Assembly: GCF_032854445.1 (NCBI RefSeq)
Contig: NC_088300.1
Coordinates: 44,635,682-44,699,681, forward strand
Direction: 5' to 3'
Length of the DNA stretch: 64,000 bases
Source of the DNA: Liolophura sinensis
Taxonomy: Eukaryota; Mollusca; Polyplacophora; Chitonida; Chitonidae
A program made the position numbers and the translations under genes. The notes under the pieces were generated by a model, which was not told where the DNA came from, ran no database searches, and saw only the letters and a program-made list of their open reading frames with translations. This document shows, in pieces, positions 46,269 through 58,990 of this stretch; within the stretch, counting starts at the first letter, position 1; the number at the start of each line of letters is the position of its first letter.

Positions 46269-47787
46269 ATATAAATTGTGTGTTTTAACCAAAAGCTATA
46301 TCGCTACGTCTAATGTAGTCTTTTTACTTCGAACAAAGATGAGAATATGTCGAAATCTGAAGTAGAGTTAACCACATGACAGCCTTAATGTACTAATATT
46401 GGGCAAAAATTCACACGGACATCTCAGAGCATATAATTTCTCATACGGTTTAGGTTTTGTCTCAGAAGCTGGAAATCTAGCCCAGTCACTCCAAATACAA
46501 TAAAAGAGTCTAGCCCGGCAGTAATTCTCTCAAACACACTAAACAAAATTGAAGAAAACTTGATCGGCTAAACACGTATGTCTTGCTGCATCGACTTTCT
46601 GAATATAGGCAATAAGTGGCATAATCACCATGGTAAGGCTGCTAACAGCTATCAAAGAGAAGTAATCGCTAGAGAGTTAATTTCTGATAAGAAATAATAG
46701 CCCCAATAAAGATGATGAGGTTGTGGTAGATGGCGAGCACAGCCGTCGGGTAAGATCACGGGGTTGGGGCACCAGTGGCCATAGATTCGATCGTATTATG
46801 GGACGCTTCGAACAAACTATAATAAACACTTACATTGGACTGGGATCGCCTTTATGTCCATGCGTCTTTAGATGGACACTCAAAGTCAAGGCAAGGCATC
46901 GGCACAAACATATTCATCATGTACATGCATCTTATGAATACAGCAATTAGTGGAGAATAACGAACTATTGCCGTTTATGTTCTATAAAGTTGTTGGAATT
47001 ACGGGCTATATTTCGGACGTATTGCGTTTTTATGGCTTCCATGATCTTCCACCGGTTAAATTTACACCCTTGCCTTTGGTTTCCTGAAGCAGCCAAAGAA
47101 GTGTGTCAGACTAGAAAGTTGTAGTGGGACCAGTTTGTCTCTAGATTGTTGGCCGCTAAATTAGGCGTATTATAGGTTTTCCAAACCGCCAGTGGATCAG
47201 CTGCATACTGGAAGACAGGCGACTGCAGTTGAACAGCTGTATGCATTAAAAATGTTATAACTGACACACCTTTGCTCAGAAGGTAATACCGTCTTACTGT
47301 ATTTTTTCATCGTCGTGTTTTCCTTCAAACGGAGCAAACCTTTAACACATTTAACAGTTTAGAAGAATCACATTGCATGAAACACATGCAATCGTTCGGA
47401 TTTGCCACAACTGCATTACAAAGGAGAAAAGGTCATAGACCCCTCCCCCCCCCCCTCATTTGCAATTATAACGGGTGAAGCTATCATTGCAAAAGGCTAT
47501 TGGACAAATGTTTACATTAACTTAACTCTTGTCTTTGATGGATTTTCTCGCTTTGATTTCATCGGTTTGATCTGACCACTGTAAATACGCAGAGCGTTGT
47601 TAAATGAAGCGAATCAGCTCAGCACTAGTATTGTGGGAGTAGGCGGCGAGGTTTGCACACCAATGCGAATCTCGTACCAAAAACAATCAGGGGTATTTAT
47701 AATGATATCACTATTTGCACACGGGCATTACAGTCCATTCTCAATTGATCCTTCAGTACATACGCATCGGTATTCTATAAGAATGAG

Positions 47788-47980
47788 GGGCCTCCATGGC
47801 TCAGTTGCTTAGCTCTCTCCCGCAGCATAATCACCCAGGAGCCTCTCACCAATGCGGTCGCTTACATGGGAAGATCTGCCAGCAACCTGGTCGTGGGTTT
47901 CCCCTGGGCTCTGCTCGGTTTCCTCTCACCATAATGCTGGCCGCCGTCATAGTACGGCGTTAAAAACCATTCAAATCAAA
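47788..47980 (+). mobile_element. SINE-A copy with internal deletion of the B-box
   Basis: The head is present (cctccatggctcagttgctt, aatcacccaggagcctctca, ccaatgcggtcgct) but then jumps directly to tacatgggaagatctgccag, skipping about 40 bp that hold the B-box and the gctggcttcctctccggccg segment. The tail is degraded (tacggcgttaaaaaccattc). Confidence 0.88.
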
Positions 47981-48390
47981 ACTATAAGCACAACAATCTC
48001 TATAACAGGAAGCACGTCAGTATGGAATCATATGATCCTGTACAGTAGGGCTCAAATGTACTAGATTCTGTATTCATTAACACGGTGTTTATGAAGCTCG
48101 AGGGGAGTTTAATAACGGTACCACTATCAGGTTTCCAACACTAAAACCCTGACTGTGCTGTGAAGCTGCACGGGATCACCCGAAAAAACACCTGTTTTGC
48201 TCGGCTCTATCAACGCCTCGCCTCTGTTAACTTAACAATCAGGTCTCCTGTGGTTATGAGCTGTTGGAACAAAGACTCTAGATTATACACTGTACAGTTA
48301 ATTTGTCTAATGACCGCAATAAGCAGATGAGGACAGCCATTAAGGACTAAATGTTAGTATTTTAGCTCAGTTATCGGGCTGGACACTACT

Positions 48391-49599
48391 GACATTTATG
48401 ATTGGTTCTTTACCGAGCATGCGCTTTATACTGTGTTTGAGCTATGCTGATCTCATCCACATAATACGAACTATAAAACAATCGCATAACAACGTTATAG
48501 TTCTACATCTAGGTTGCAGAAGTATTTACAGTATAAAGGTAATGAAAATTACCTGAGGTTTTAGCTTCATTTATCCCCTGGGATATATGTACAATATATC
48601 TTCAAGAAACATAGCAGGGGTATATGGTTTACACATTGGTCAATGTAACTTCCTAAAAATGAAAAGACAATCGACACATTATTGGTGTTAAAAAAAGGTA
48701 TACAGCACAGTCGAATCTCAGTCTAATTTTCAGGAAGTGTTTGCCACGGTGTCTTATGTCACGAGTGTGTCCTGAAGATTAATTTAAGACATACATGCAT
48801 TGTCCATGTGTTGTTTAATTACCGTAACCTCTATGATGCCAGAAAAGCCGACTATACGTTACTTGTAAAATCAGTTCTTTGTTTAAGACCATCACAATGA
48901 CAAACTTAGGATGGTTAAAAGAAAAAAGAGCAAATTATTTAACTTTAGTTATTTCAGAAAAAGGGAATACTCCATATTAGATATACCGAAAACATCAATG
49001 TCGCGTCATTTGTACCCTTCGCCCCTTCCAGTCTATGTGACAAAAGGCAAAACAAGGACGTCACAAAGGAAACAGCTGTGTTCTCCAATTACAGAAAAAG
49101 TCTCGCCTGATTGAATGCAACTGATACGATGGATTTCGCTTTCCTAGATATGTGATGTTGTATATCTCGCTTATACAACATCATAACGTAAAGTGGATAC
49201 ACAACAAAGAAACATAGTTTTGTCGTTTACTTAACGTTTTTTCCTCCATATTTCCTGGCCTGTTCAAATTACATCCATAAGGAAAAAGTATAACTGGCAT
49301 GCACCATCACGCACGGTGTACGTGTGTACTTTTGATAACTTTTGATTACTTTTAAATATACGGAGATAGTTTGTTTTTTTAACTTACTCAGTCGGTTAAT
49401 GTAGATCTAGGTTAGGCATTCCAAATTTTTCTGCCTTGGACAGTTCTAACCTATGTTTAAGTTTCAGAATTACACAGTTTGAAATGTTCCCTCCTACTAC
49501 CTCTTAGTCGTTCAATGATAAATTTGCTGTGGAGCTCAGTGGTTCGCTATGTAGGGGTGAAGGAGTGTACTCTGACGATGTGTGTTTCACTAAATATAC
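48391..49599. other. Stretch between duplication copies B and C
   Basis: No gene is supported. A 67-codon ATG frame at 48911-49114 has a lysine/arginine-rich start (MVKRKKSK) but no recognised domain, no signal peptide and no duplicate elsewhere. I could not align this stretch to the other copies by eye. Confidence 0.35.
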
Positions 49600-51330
49600 T
49601 TTCAAAACTGGTTACTGTAAAGGCAGTGCACCAGCAGACATAGCCTAAGCCCCCATTGAGGATAAAACCCAATTTTGATATCTTTATCTTTGACTTCTAC
49701 GAGCTATAGAAACTTGGCAGCATTTAGTGACAGAAATGTATAGCTCATAGCTGATGTTTTGATTACCTTTACCTGTGACCTGTCAGTCATCCAAACTTAT
49801 TCATGACCCTTTTAGGCTATGAAGTAGTTTTTATCAGTGGCATAGAACATCTTCATCATATGAACCATATGCAGCACAAATTACCTGCGGGTATTTTGCA
49901 ACATCGAAACTAACAGCTGTAGCGGTCTCTCACATCTGAAGGCGGCGGTTAACGTCTCATCAGTGATGTAATGCAGCTGCCCTAAAGGCGGGATGTTCAG
50001 GCTTAGCAGCCTTAACTCATCATAAACTAAAGTCCAGTCGGTAGATCAAACAGATTACATTTCTTTTGAAGCTGATGCAGATATTTTCTTTAGATATACC
50101 TGGCTTCAGAGCTAAGGGTTTTTGAAAGGGTGTACACTCTACTTAAAAAGTTAAAGATGTTGCGATAAATTGATCATGGCATAGGTTTATTTTCAAATAC
50201 AACGGTAATGATAGTTACGTTAACTATTGAGACCGCAGACTGCCTCTGCTAGAATTTGGTCACAATAGAAACAAATAGCAGTTTAACTGGAACTGAAGGC
50301 TAGTTAACCGTATTATGACTTCAAATAAGCATCAGTAAAATTGGGGTCTAATTTATACCCGGGCTTCTAAAAGCGAATAGGTTTGTTCCATGAAACTGCA
50401 CCCTGGTCACTAGAGCCAGTCAAAATTAGCGCTGGCTGTAATTTTCTTAAATATACCAAACTAACAAACCCCAATCGATAGGCAAAAGCCGCAGCGCTTT
50501 TCAGAAGACTTTCTGATGACGGAACAACCAGAGCCAAAGTTATCAAACAGAAGATCACCAACAGGCTTAATGTGTGATAAGAAATATTTAACGGTCGTAA
50601 TAAAGTCCTGTTTGGTACAATTGGTGGTTATAGGCGGAGACTAAGGTCAATGGCTTGGAAAATCAGGACCCATGTACTTGTATACAGTGTCGATCCTATT
50701 ATGAAACGCTTGGACGAAATTACAGTAAACTGTTATTGGAGTGGATTAGTCTTAAAGCACAAAAGTCTTAAAGTAAGTCTGTTGGAATCGTTATCAAAAT
50801 TCATCTTATAAATACAACCATTTACGGAGTATAACCAGTTATTACAGTCTACGTTCTCACAGTGCTGCCAACTACAGACAAGTTTTCTCACGTATTGCGT
50901 TTTTATGGCGTGTATATACTTCCCTTGGCTGCACTTTCCAAGAATGTATTCTTTGCCTCGCTTAAGCTGTCAGTTTTCCGGGAAAAGCAGTCGAGGGTGA
51001 TTGTAAAATCAGACTGTTAACTTGGACCATTTATTTCTGTCTTGACTCTTAGCCAATAAATCTGACGCCTGTTATCGCATTTGGGCACTTCTACAAGGAC
51101 AGATGACGATCGGTAGACGGATGTATACATAAAAAATGTTGTAATTAACAGACTTTTTCTCAGCTGTGTTGTTGGAGAGTTTTAACGCCCTCTTCCCGTC
51201 ACACAGGCCAAACTCGCACGGTTTGGCATTTTACACCCGTCGCTCGAAGCACAACCTCTTAGCGTTTCCCCTTTTGGATTATACCACATTTACATGACAC
51301 AACAAGGCTCGAAACATGTCTTTTACTGTA
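49600..51330. repeat. Segmental duplication copy C, partial
   Basis: aaggcagtgcaccagcagac and the following block (tgatgttttg, cctgtcagtcatccaaactt) match 45.9-46.1 kb in B and 36.2-36.5 kb in A. gaaactaacagctgtagcgg and gctgatgcagatattttctt match 36.54 and 36.77 kb in A, flanking the site of the palindromic array, which is absent here. The block 50630-51180 matches 38.46-38.9 kb in A and 46.72-47.3 kb in B. The part from 51180 (ttttaacgccctcttcccgt) matches 53300 in copy D. More diverged than A versus B. Confidence 0.75.
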
Positions 51331-51544
51331 AACAGGCTGTCCATCAGTTAGGTGAGATGTCCGGGGATAGCAACCATCATTCAGCAGAAACTAAAATGCT
51401 TCTGTAGTTTATACAGATTTGTGAAATTCCACCAAAAAATACACTTCTTTAGGAGTTTATATAAATATTGTCTTTAGTTCGCTTCAGAACTGAGAGAGAG
51501 TATTTGCTGATTTCACGATAGGGTTTACTCTGTATTATTACATT

Positions 51545-51740
51545 TAATGACCCGGGAGCCTCTCACCAGTGTGGTCGCCATGAGTTCAAGTCCAGTTTAT
51601 TACGTGGGGAGGTCTGACAGCAACCTGGCTATCGTCGTAGGTTTCCCCCGGAGTCGGTTCGACTTCCCCCCATATACCCCCGATGTATAAGTGAAATATT
51701 GTTGAGTAGGGCGTAAAACACCAATGAAATAAATAAATAA
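51545..51740 (+). mobile_element. SINE-A copy lacking the A-box end
   Basis: aatgacccgggagcctctca, gagttcaagtccagtttatt (B-box region intact), ggaggtctgacagcaacctg, gtataagtgaaatattgttg and gggcgtaaaacaccaatgaa, with an aaataaataaataataaat tail. The copy is 5'-truncated just before the A-box. Confidence 0.9.
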
Positions 51741-51858
51741 TAAATTTAACACTGTAGTGACCATTTGACCGTGCATATTATGAATAAATAAAAACACCAA
51801 TGAAATAAATAAATAATAAATTTAACACTGTAGTGACCATTTGACCGTGCATATTATG
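51715..51858. repeat. Tandem duplication of SINE tail plus flank (76-bp step)
   Basis: The segment aaaacaccaatgaaataaat through gaccgtgcatattatg, including SINE tail and unique flanking DNA, occurs at 51715-51782 and again at 51791-51858 without visible mismatch, joined by aataaata. Confidence 0.93.
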
Positions 51859-51999
51859 TCCATTTTTACATGAATTTATTTTTTTATTTTTTTTTTTACA
51901 GCAAATGTTTCTACACAGAAATAATAACTGATTTATCGCATCAGTAATGATAATTAAATGTTCTGATCTGGTGTACCACAGGCTAGATATGAAAACATA

Positions 52000-53460
52000 T
52001 AACAGTACAATGGAATCTGAAGCCGAGTTAACCACATAATGACTTCAGATTAAACCCAACGTGATGATAGCTGGGTGTATCTACCGGGTATTCTCAAACA
52101 ACATAATTTTCTGTGAAGTTTATGTTTTTTGTCCCGACAGATGTTCCTCTCTATATATACCAACCGGACGAACGACAATAAATGAGACTGTAGTAATTCT
52201 CTTTAATACAGAATGTTAAAGCTTGTTATTAAGGATTGTTAGGCTAAACACAGTGTACATATAACCGTTTGCAGAGGACATTTTGATGATAGAAAAACAA
52301 AACCGACAGTTACTATAACGAGGATGTAGAAATCTCGCCTTGTGGCATTTGTTAGTTCCTGTGAGTTGTGTCTTGATTTCGATCAGTCAGATTTATTTAT
52401 GTATTTATGATTGATGTTTTACGCCGAACTCAAGAGTATTTCATTTATACGACGGCGGCAAGCATTGTGGTCGGAGGAAACCGGGCAGAGCCCAGGGGAA
52501 ACCCACGACCATCCGCAGGTTACTGAAAGACCTTCCCACTTACGGCCGGAGAGGAAGATAGCATGAGCTGGACTTGAACTCACAGAGACCGCACTGGTAA
52601 GAGGCTCCTAGGTCATTATGCTGCGCTAGCGCGCTAACCAACTGAGCCACGGAGGGCCCGCGTTCAGACAGAAGATATTATTACAAAAACTGGTGAGTGT
52701 GTGGATATTTCATCTATATTCGTCAACTTTAAGAACTGTTGGTTACTTTTTGGCATGAATACGTCTAATTTTTTTATGTTATATACCTTCTAAGTTCTTC
52801 GTTGTTTCGGAAATCGATTATTGATCAAGAAATTCGATTATGATTGGCGTGTCGTATATCAATGTCTATCACGACCCCTAGATCAAAGAGAAATTCACAG
52901 ACAGACTTACTTTGTGATCAGGAACAAAGGCTCAATAAAAATGTGATGGTGCATAACCGGTGATTGAAGACGGCGGGTAAGGTGAAAGGGTCGACCTTAT
53001 TTTGGGACGCAGCTATGAAATAACAATAAAACTAAAGTCTGACTGATTCGTTTTTATGCACATTGATAGAAAAGGCAAATCTCTTGGAACAAACATCAAA
53101 ATTCCTCAGATAAATACGACTATTTATGAAGAATAGTGAGCCATTACAATCTACGTTCCACAGTCTTGCTAGGCAGAGGCAACTTTTCTCACATTTTACG
53201 TTTTTATGACGGCCAATTTCTTCTCTTGTTAAGACTGTAAACTTTGCTTCGCTGATATTCCGGAGAGACAGAATACTGTCAAATCACAAAGTATTGTTGG
53301 AGATTTTTAAAACCCTGTTTCCTGTCACACACATGAAACCTATGAAATTTTGCAGTTTAAACCCGCCACACGAATACAGTGCCTTTAAAACACGATCTCG
53401 CGGCTACTCGTGTTACTTGATTACACCACATTTCTGTGACATACTCTGTCATTTACAATC
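52000..53460. repeat. Segmental duplication copy D, partial
   Basis: tctgaagccgagttaaccac (about 52015) matches 46.36 kb in B. The block from 52955 (cgggtaaggtgaaagggtcg) with aaatacgactatttatgaag and ttctcacattttacgttttt matches 50.65-50.9 kb in C and 46.75-47.03 kb in B. cctgtttcctgtcacacaca (53310) matches 51195 in C. A SINE-A interrupts the copy at 52391-52659. Confidence 0.7.
52391..52659 (-). mobile_element. SINE-A, antisense, the most complete copy in the window
   Basis: About 269 bp from the reversed aaataaat tail (atttatttatgtatttatga) to the reversed head (gcgctagcgcgctaaccaac, tgagccacggagggccc). On the minus strand it reads tggctcagttggt (A-box, about 52637-52649), then gagttcaagtcc (B-box, about 52570-52581), then body and tail. 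Both promoter boxes are intact. The flanks atcagtcaga and ttcagacaga (8 of 10 alike) may be a decayed target-site duplication. Use this copy as the local family reference. Confidence 0.95.
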
Positions 53461-54349
53461 ATAACTTATTATTGTTTTGAAATCATCATGCAAAAACTGT
53501 TTCTTATGCTTAATAGTGCTATTTGATTTCACTTTGTTTTGCTGGTGTCCATGGCTATGAGTAGGAATCGGAATGTGTCATCAATTCTCTCATTTCTAAT
53601 TTCGCAAATTTCCCTTCGCGGTGCGGTCAGATCGTACCAGAAAGATTGTCCAAGACAAATCGTCCAACAAATTTGGTCAAATCGTCGAAGCTACAGAATC
53701 GTATTCTCCCAGATGTATAATCATATCGTACATAGAGTGGTGATCTACTCAGTTCTATAATAAAGTTTGACGCACACAAAGAACACTAAGCATGTTTCCC
53801 ACTAGTTTAGTGATATTTTGAGAAGGCTAATACTTCTAAGCTCATATATAAATCTGCTAAAAAGCTCAAAATTACACCCAGCCAACTTTATTTACTGACA
53901 AGTTTCTGCATGGTATTTTTGCAAAATGCCATAAGGAAACCTCTGGCTTTAAGTATCCTCCCTGGCACCAATGTGTACCCCATTTAAAATCTCACCATCT
54001 CATCATTCAGACTTGAATTTCTTCCATAAACTTAATTAGACTGACCCATTAAACCGGAGTAAAGGTTACTCAAAGCTATCTGAAGGGAAAGTAAAGTTGG
54101 ATCGACCCTTTGTCTTCTGCTTAACGGGTTAATCCGCATCTGGAGATCTCAGAAATTACTGCAGATTTAGATTTTACTGATTGTTCATCTTGTTAACATT
54201 TTGTTAAACCGGGTAAACAGATACCACGACTTATAATATCGGTAGATTTTCTTATGAAAGTTGACATGAGAAGAACATTTTTATTCAATGGAAGCGTTAA
54301 AAATGTATGACCCATTCTGAACACAAATAACTATTGCAACATTTCATAG
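53461..54349. other. Stretch between duplication blocks, nothing recognised
   Basis: No gene, SINE or tandem repeat is supported. The 73-codon forward frame at 53539-53760 is basic but unrecognised. Confidence 0.35.
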
Positions 54350-56190
54350 CCTACATATGGTTACATGGAAATGGTCTTTGCTAACAAAACCCTCTTCATA
54401 TTTAAAAGGAGTGATAAGAGACAGGCAAGGCTAGCTATACTCCAAAATAGTTATATACGCCACTGTCTAGACTGTCGATGTATTTCAGCTCTTAAGGTCG
54501 GTCTACTGAACAGGTCCGTCTTTCCTGAAATCGATTTCAGACGCCGAAGCTTTCTTTCAGTATTTAAAACTGTGTGAAGGGTATAGTTGTGACGGAATGT
54601 CCGTTCCGCTTGACCATGGAGACCCACTGAGTTTAGATTTAATGTTTTGCTTCAAATGCTCAAAAAAGCAAGTAGTTTTGTACGTGTATCTAAAAATCAA
54701 TCGAAGCGATTTTTGGTATTACTGAGACTCCTAATAAAATGGCCATAAGAATAGCCATATTCCAGTTTTATTGACGGCTGCTTTAATTTTGAGGAGTATG
54801 TCAAATTACATTGCCGCGTCCCTACAAGTTCAAACACTGGTGCGTGTGGGTATCCAAATATGTTTTGAGAGTGCGTATGGGTTTCCTCTTTTCGTTGAAA
54901 TAACAAGTTGCTAGGGGGATGTATATGTAAGCAATGTCTAGGTACGTAACTTCTGTCTGTTTAAATATATTTGTAAAACCCTTTGTTAGTCCACTAATTG
55001 GTGAATCCACAAGGATCAGAAACCCGTCCGGGACACTTCAATGCCGTTTTCACTCCGGTATATCTCACTCAGTTTGCACTGCCTAACCGAATCTAGCCAA
55101 GTCAGTAGGCCTATTTGGTGGCGTTTGGAGCGACGCGTTGGACGGGCGGTGCTGATGTCCAATCACGCGTCCTGCCACTGATGTATTGAGGCTGGACAAA
55201 CCGTTCACGAGATTTAACCGATACAGTGTTCAGATGATCGCGGTTCAAGCATCCATGGTTAGAGAATCAAGCGGGCGAGTTGCCCCATTATACGTCGATT
55301 GAGCAATTCTCAAAGGCTTCAAATTGCCAGACAGTAAATGGAAATCGACTGATAAGCAATGAGGTGCACACGCTGCTTCACTACGCTTCAGTCCCTTGTG
55401 CAGATTCGAAGCGCTCAGCTAAGACAAAGGGACAGAGCATCGAGCAGTTTTTATTTTTCCTGATACAGTGGTGCGGATTGCATCTATATATTATTGTACA
55501 TTAAGCATTAAGCAATAGATTGTATAGTAATTTAAGTCTCGGCATTTACATGTTAAAGCACATATAAGTCAAGGTCAAGGCCAGGCCCAAGGACAACTTG
55601 TCTGAGAGTACATGGGATATGAAACACACGACAAATTAATTCTGTGATTTACTTATATTTTAACACCGTCCTAAAGAATACTTTGCCTTAACAGTACGGA
55701 GACCAATTCAGGGGTATGTGTAACAGAGGTGATCCATACACCTTACAAATTTGTGACTCTTACAAAGAAATCTTTACATTATTGTTAGCGATCGTACAAA
55801 TTTAAAAACTTATCCCGAAAAATGTGGATTTCATACAGTTTTATTTATGAAGTGCGAGATAGCGAAATTACGTAACACAATTATGAATACCCGGTTCCTT
55901 ATCAAGGAACTGTATTGAACATGCGCGTTGAGACGTACGTCTGCTTCATACAGTCATTCAGAGACAGGGAGTGTGGTTAGGAATATTCAGTCTGTCATAG
56001 ATCCTATGCTGTCCCACGTGACACCGTGACCTCCCAGAAGGCCTATTCATTACATGATTACTTTCGGTAGCCGGCATAATGGCAGTTCAGTGTTGGATTA
56101 AACAGTGATTACTGTTTACTGGAATGGTCTGCTACGTACACAGCCCCCAGAAACATTAAATAAGAAAAACAAAGAGTACAGATACATGGG
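54350..56190. repeat. Duplicated block, copy 1 (partner 61.79-63.75 kb)
   Basis: Collinear anchors with the partner: cagacgccgaagctttcttt (54538/61966), gttagtccactaattggtga (54985/62714), gatgtccaatcacgcgtcct (55153/62884), ttatgaatacccggttcctt (55882/63454), aaggaactgtattgaacatg (55904/63476) and cacgtgacaccgtga (56017/63579). The offset grows from about 7430 to 7570 bp, accounted for by a local triplication in the partner. The 70-codon frame at 54365-54577 is interrupted by a stop in the partner, so it is probably not coding. Confidence 0.88.
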
Positions 56191-57534
56191 GATTCATCAT
56201 TGCTCATTTCACCTGGAATCTTAGTATACCTTGATGACAACTCAGACCATATGTGGCATTCGTTTGTATGGTGCAGAATCTACTGATGCAGCTGGTATTT
56301 ATCAGACAGATATTTGTCGATTATTTTTCTCCGTGTATTGTTTTCTAATCTGTTTGCGCTAGTCTGTGAACGAACACGAAAGCTGTCCACTTTTAGCCAC
56401 TATCTAACAGTTACACATTTCCCCCTTGTTCAGTTTTGCAGTTGACAAGATCCAAAGTCTACCACAGGGAAATAAACTGCCATGTTTGTGTTACAGCTTT
56501 CTGTCTAATGAGTGACATGAATTGCTTCAGGAGACATTTGATATGCCTCCATGAAGGAATACATCCCTGAAGAAATTGTACTTGTTCCAACTCCATGGTC
56601 CTTCATTACCGCTGGAACTGGTTTCTTTTTTTTATGCTGTCTACAAAGAGTCACTGATAAGCGATGACATCTTCTTCACCAAATAGAAAATGGCGCGCGT
56701 CTCATCCTAGTTTGACCAGTCCGCCAATAATAACGGTAATCTACTATCCACATATAATAACAGCAATCTGCTTAAACTGGACGCGCCAAACATCACGTTC
56801 ATTATGGAGTGGATAACTGCCGAGCAAACCGATAGGCGAAGCAGAATGACACCTGTCCGATGATCGCCACAACATACCAAAGACTGGTTCAGGGACTGAC
56901 CTAAAGCTCCCACGTTAGCCATGGATGTAGGAGTCTGGTGGCATACACCAGTGATACATGTAAGTTAACGCTTTGATTACTATAGCCTACGGCAAATTTA
57001 GGATCAGGTCATAAACCATCTGGTTTATTAGAGACAAAAGAATAGTGAAGACGGTTTCTGACATTTGTTAATTGTAACCTAATTATAAGCACAACACAAA
57101 GAAAAATCACCAAGTACACACTATTCGGCGTTTCCCTTTCCATGCCGTCGTACTGCCCACGAAACAGAACATCCAATCCATATAAAATTCAGCTGGAACT
57201 CAGTTTCTGCACAATAAACTAGATTATACTCTCAACAGCTTCGCTGAGGATTCTAAATTATGTACGTGGCACATTTTAACTTATACTAACTATATCTGCT
57301 TTCATTTTTGAAGTCATGCTAACCATGTATTTTTCTTTATTTCATTCATGTTTGTCTTCATAGTCACGATTTTTCACAAGTAAGATAGCTGTGCCTGAAG
57401 TAAACACCAGCATTTCGTACGTTACTGACGTTACTTTCCCTCGTGTGATGTAGAGAGAAGTGATTTCTCTACACTGTACAAATGCTTCCGTCGACCGTTA
57501 ATCGATGCCAAGGCCCGACAAACAATTAGAGCTC

Positions 57535-57537
<3 letters not shown>
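56191..57537. other. Single-copy stretch, nothing recognised
   Basis: No tandem repeat, SINE or plausible exon. A 71-codon reverse frame at 56707-56922 has a hydrophobic, leucine-rich end but no further support. Confidence 0.35.

Positions 57538-57629
<92 letters not shown>
57538..57629. repeat. AT microsatellite
   Basis: About 92 bp of uninterrupted alternating AT. It is the longest AT run in the window. Confidence 0.95.
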
Positions 57630-57632
<3 letters not shown>

Positions 57633-57822
57633 GAATGGGATTATAAGCTGTCAGTCATGGGTTCTATGTCATTTCAGATATTCTACACTTTCCAAGTAAT
57701 GCTACATATGTTAATACCAAATTTGTAAGTAAAAATGTATACAGTGTGTATTCAGTGAATATGTACTGCTCGTGACTACATGTGTAGAAACCGTACTTAG
57801 TTCTCCAAGGCTCATCCACTGA

Positions 57823-57917
57823 TTCATTTATTTTATTTATTTGATTTTCTGTTTTACGCCGTACTCAAGAATATTTCACTTATACGACGGTGGCCAGTAT
57901 TATTGTGGGAGGAAAGC
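57823..57917 (-). mobile_element. SINE-A 3' end, antisense
   Basis: Reversed tail (tttattttatttatttgatt) followed by ttttacgccgtactcaagaa, atttcacttatacgacggtg and gccagtattattgtgggagg. The match stops at ggaaagc, so only about 95 bp at the 3' end remain. Confidence 0.9.
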
Positions 57918-58576
57918 AACTCGTACAACTTAATGGAAGGCACAAGTCCCGACTTCCCTGTCACAACTGCCGTAACACGATACGGATCGTAATGAAAAAG
58001 TGGGTATGAAACCTGCTTATACTATTGACGTTATAGTTTCAATTTTGCCTACATCGTTTGTGCTTATAATTTCCCTCAGATGCCTTTCTATGTGTAGGGC
58101 TATATGCGCTTGTATTATTCCAATATTCAGTAATCAGTGGGCCCTTGTTTAATTTTGGACGGCTGAATTTTGCTTAATCAAAATAATCACAGTGAGAATC
58201 TAAGAATATAATCAATAAGCGTTCGTGGGTAGTCAGGTTGGATGACAGGAGCGTGAAGAAACTCCGAGGTCCCCCAGGACACGTCTCTTTCACAATTCTA
58301 CAAGAAACAATCAGCTGTGCCATTATATCATATACTGGACAATTGGGCACAGACACCCTGGCTACATTAATATAAAACAGTTAATGGCCAGACTATAATG
58401 GAGAAGTGAAAAAGGCGCAATTCCATTTTAATCATCAAAGAGCCTGTCACGAACATAATGAAATGAAATATTTTATTCGGTAGCACATCAAATTATCTCT
58501 TCCGTACAACATGATTTACCTCATGTATGTTTTAGCCAGAACGTGAACTGAAAAACAACTTTGATTCTCTGTCGTA
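57918..58576. other. Single-copy stretch, nothing recognised
   Basis: No supported feature. Confidence 0.35.
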
Positions 58577-58990
58577 TTTCCACGAGTTATGAAAATAAAT
58601 ATCCATGGTTATTCATTCAAGCCAGTATTTATACATTCACTCAATCATTTCTTAACTCATTTACTCAAGCACTTACTCAAATACCCATTCACTTCCTGTC
58701 TTAGCCAGGATATATGTGAGCTGAGAGATAACTGTAATACTGGAATGGAACGGACGGATTTCCACGCATTAGGAAAATGGATATCTACTGCAATTCATTC
58801 AGTCATATATTTATTCATTCACTTACTCGTTCAGTTCAATCACTCATCCACTCACACATTCTCTAATGGAACGGACAAATTTAGGCGCTTTGTGGGAAAA
58901 TGGATATCTATGGAATTCAATCATGCATTTGTTCATTCACTTTATCATTCCCCAGCTCACTTATTCTTTCACTCACACGTTGACTCATTG
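58577..58990. repeat. Three diverged 115-185-bp tandem units rich in ttcattcac
   Basis: Units start near 58577 (tttccacgagttatgaaaat), 58758 (tttccacgcattaggaaaat) and 58880 (tttaggcgctttgtgggaaa). Each is followed by a ggatatctaygg segment and a run of attcattcactcac-like words. The 168-codon frame over this region is a product of the repeat: its histidine/serine/leucine richness comes from cattcactca, and no domain is visible. Confidence 0.7.

Larger units (their letters stand above)
40294..48390. repeat. Segmental duplication copy B (~8.1 kb)
   Basis: Head-to-tail neighbour of copy A, with the matching anchors listed there. Relative to A it lacks the palindromic array, the AT palindrome and the 46-bp array. 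It carries its own insertions: SINE-A pieces near 42216, 42456, 46219 and 47788, and an 840-bp insertion at about 43226-44065 containing a retrotransposon-like primer-binding site. Blocks at 46340-46600 (tctgaagtagagttaaccac) and 46720-47300 recur again further right at 52.0 and at 50.6 and 53.0 kb. No recognisable coding exon is shared with copy A; the frames I compared break in one copy. Confidence 0.88.

Noticed and set aside
54365-54577. 70-codon ATG frame ending RRRSFLSVFKTV
   Set aside because: The duplicate at 61.8 kb carries stops and a frameshift within the same stretch.
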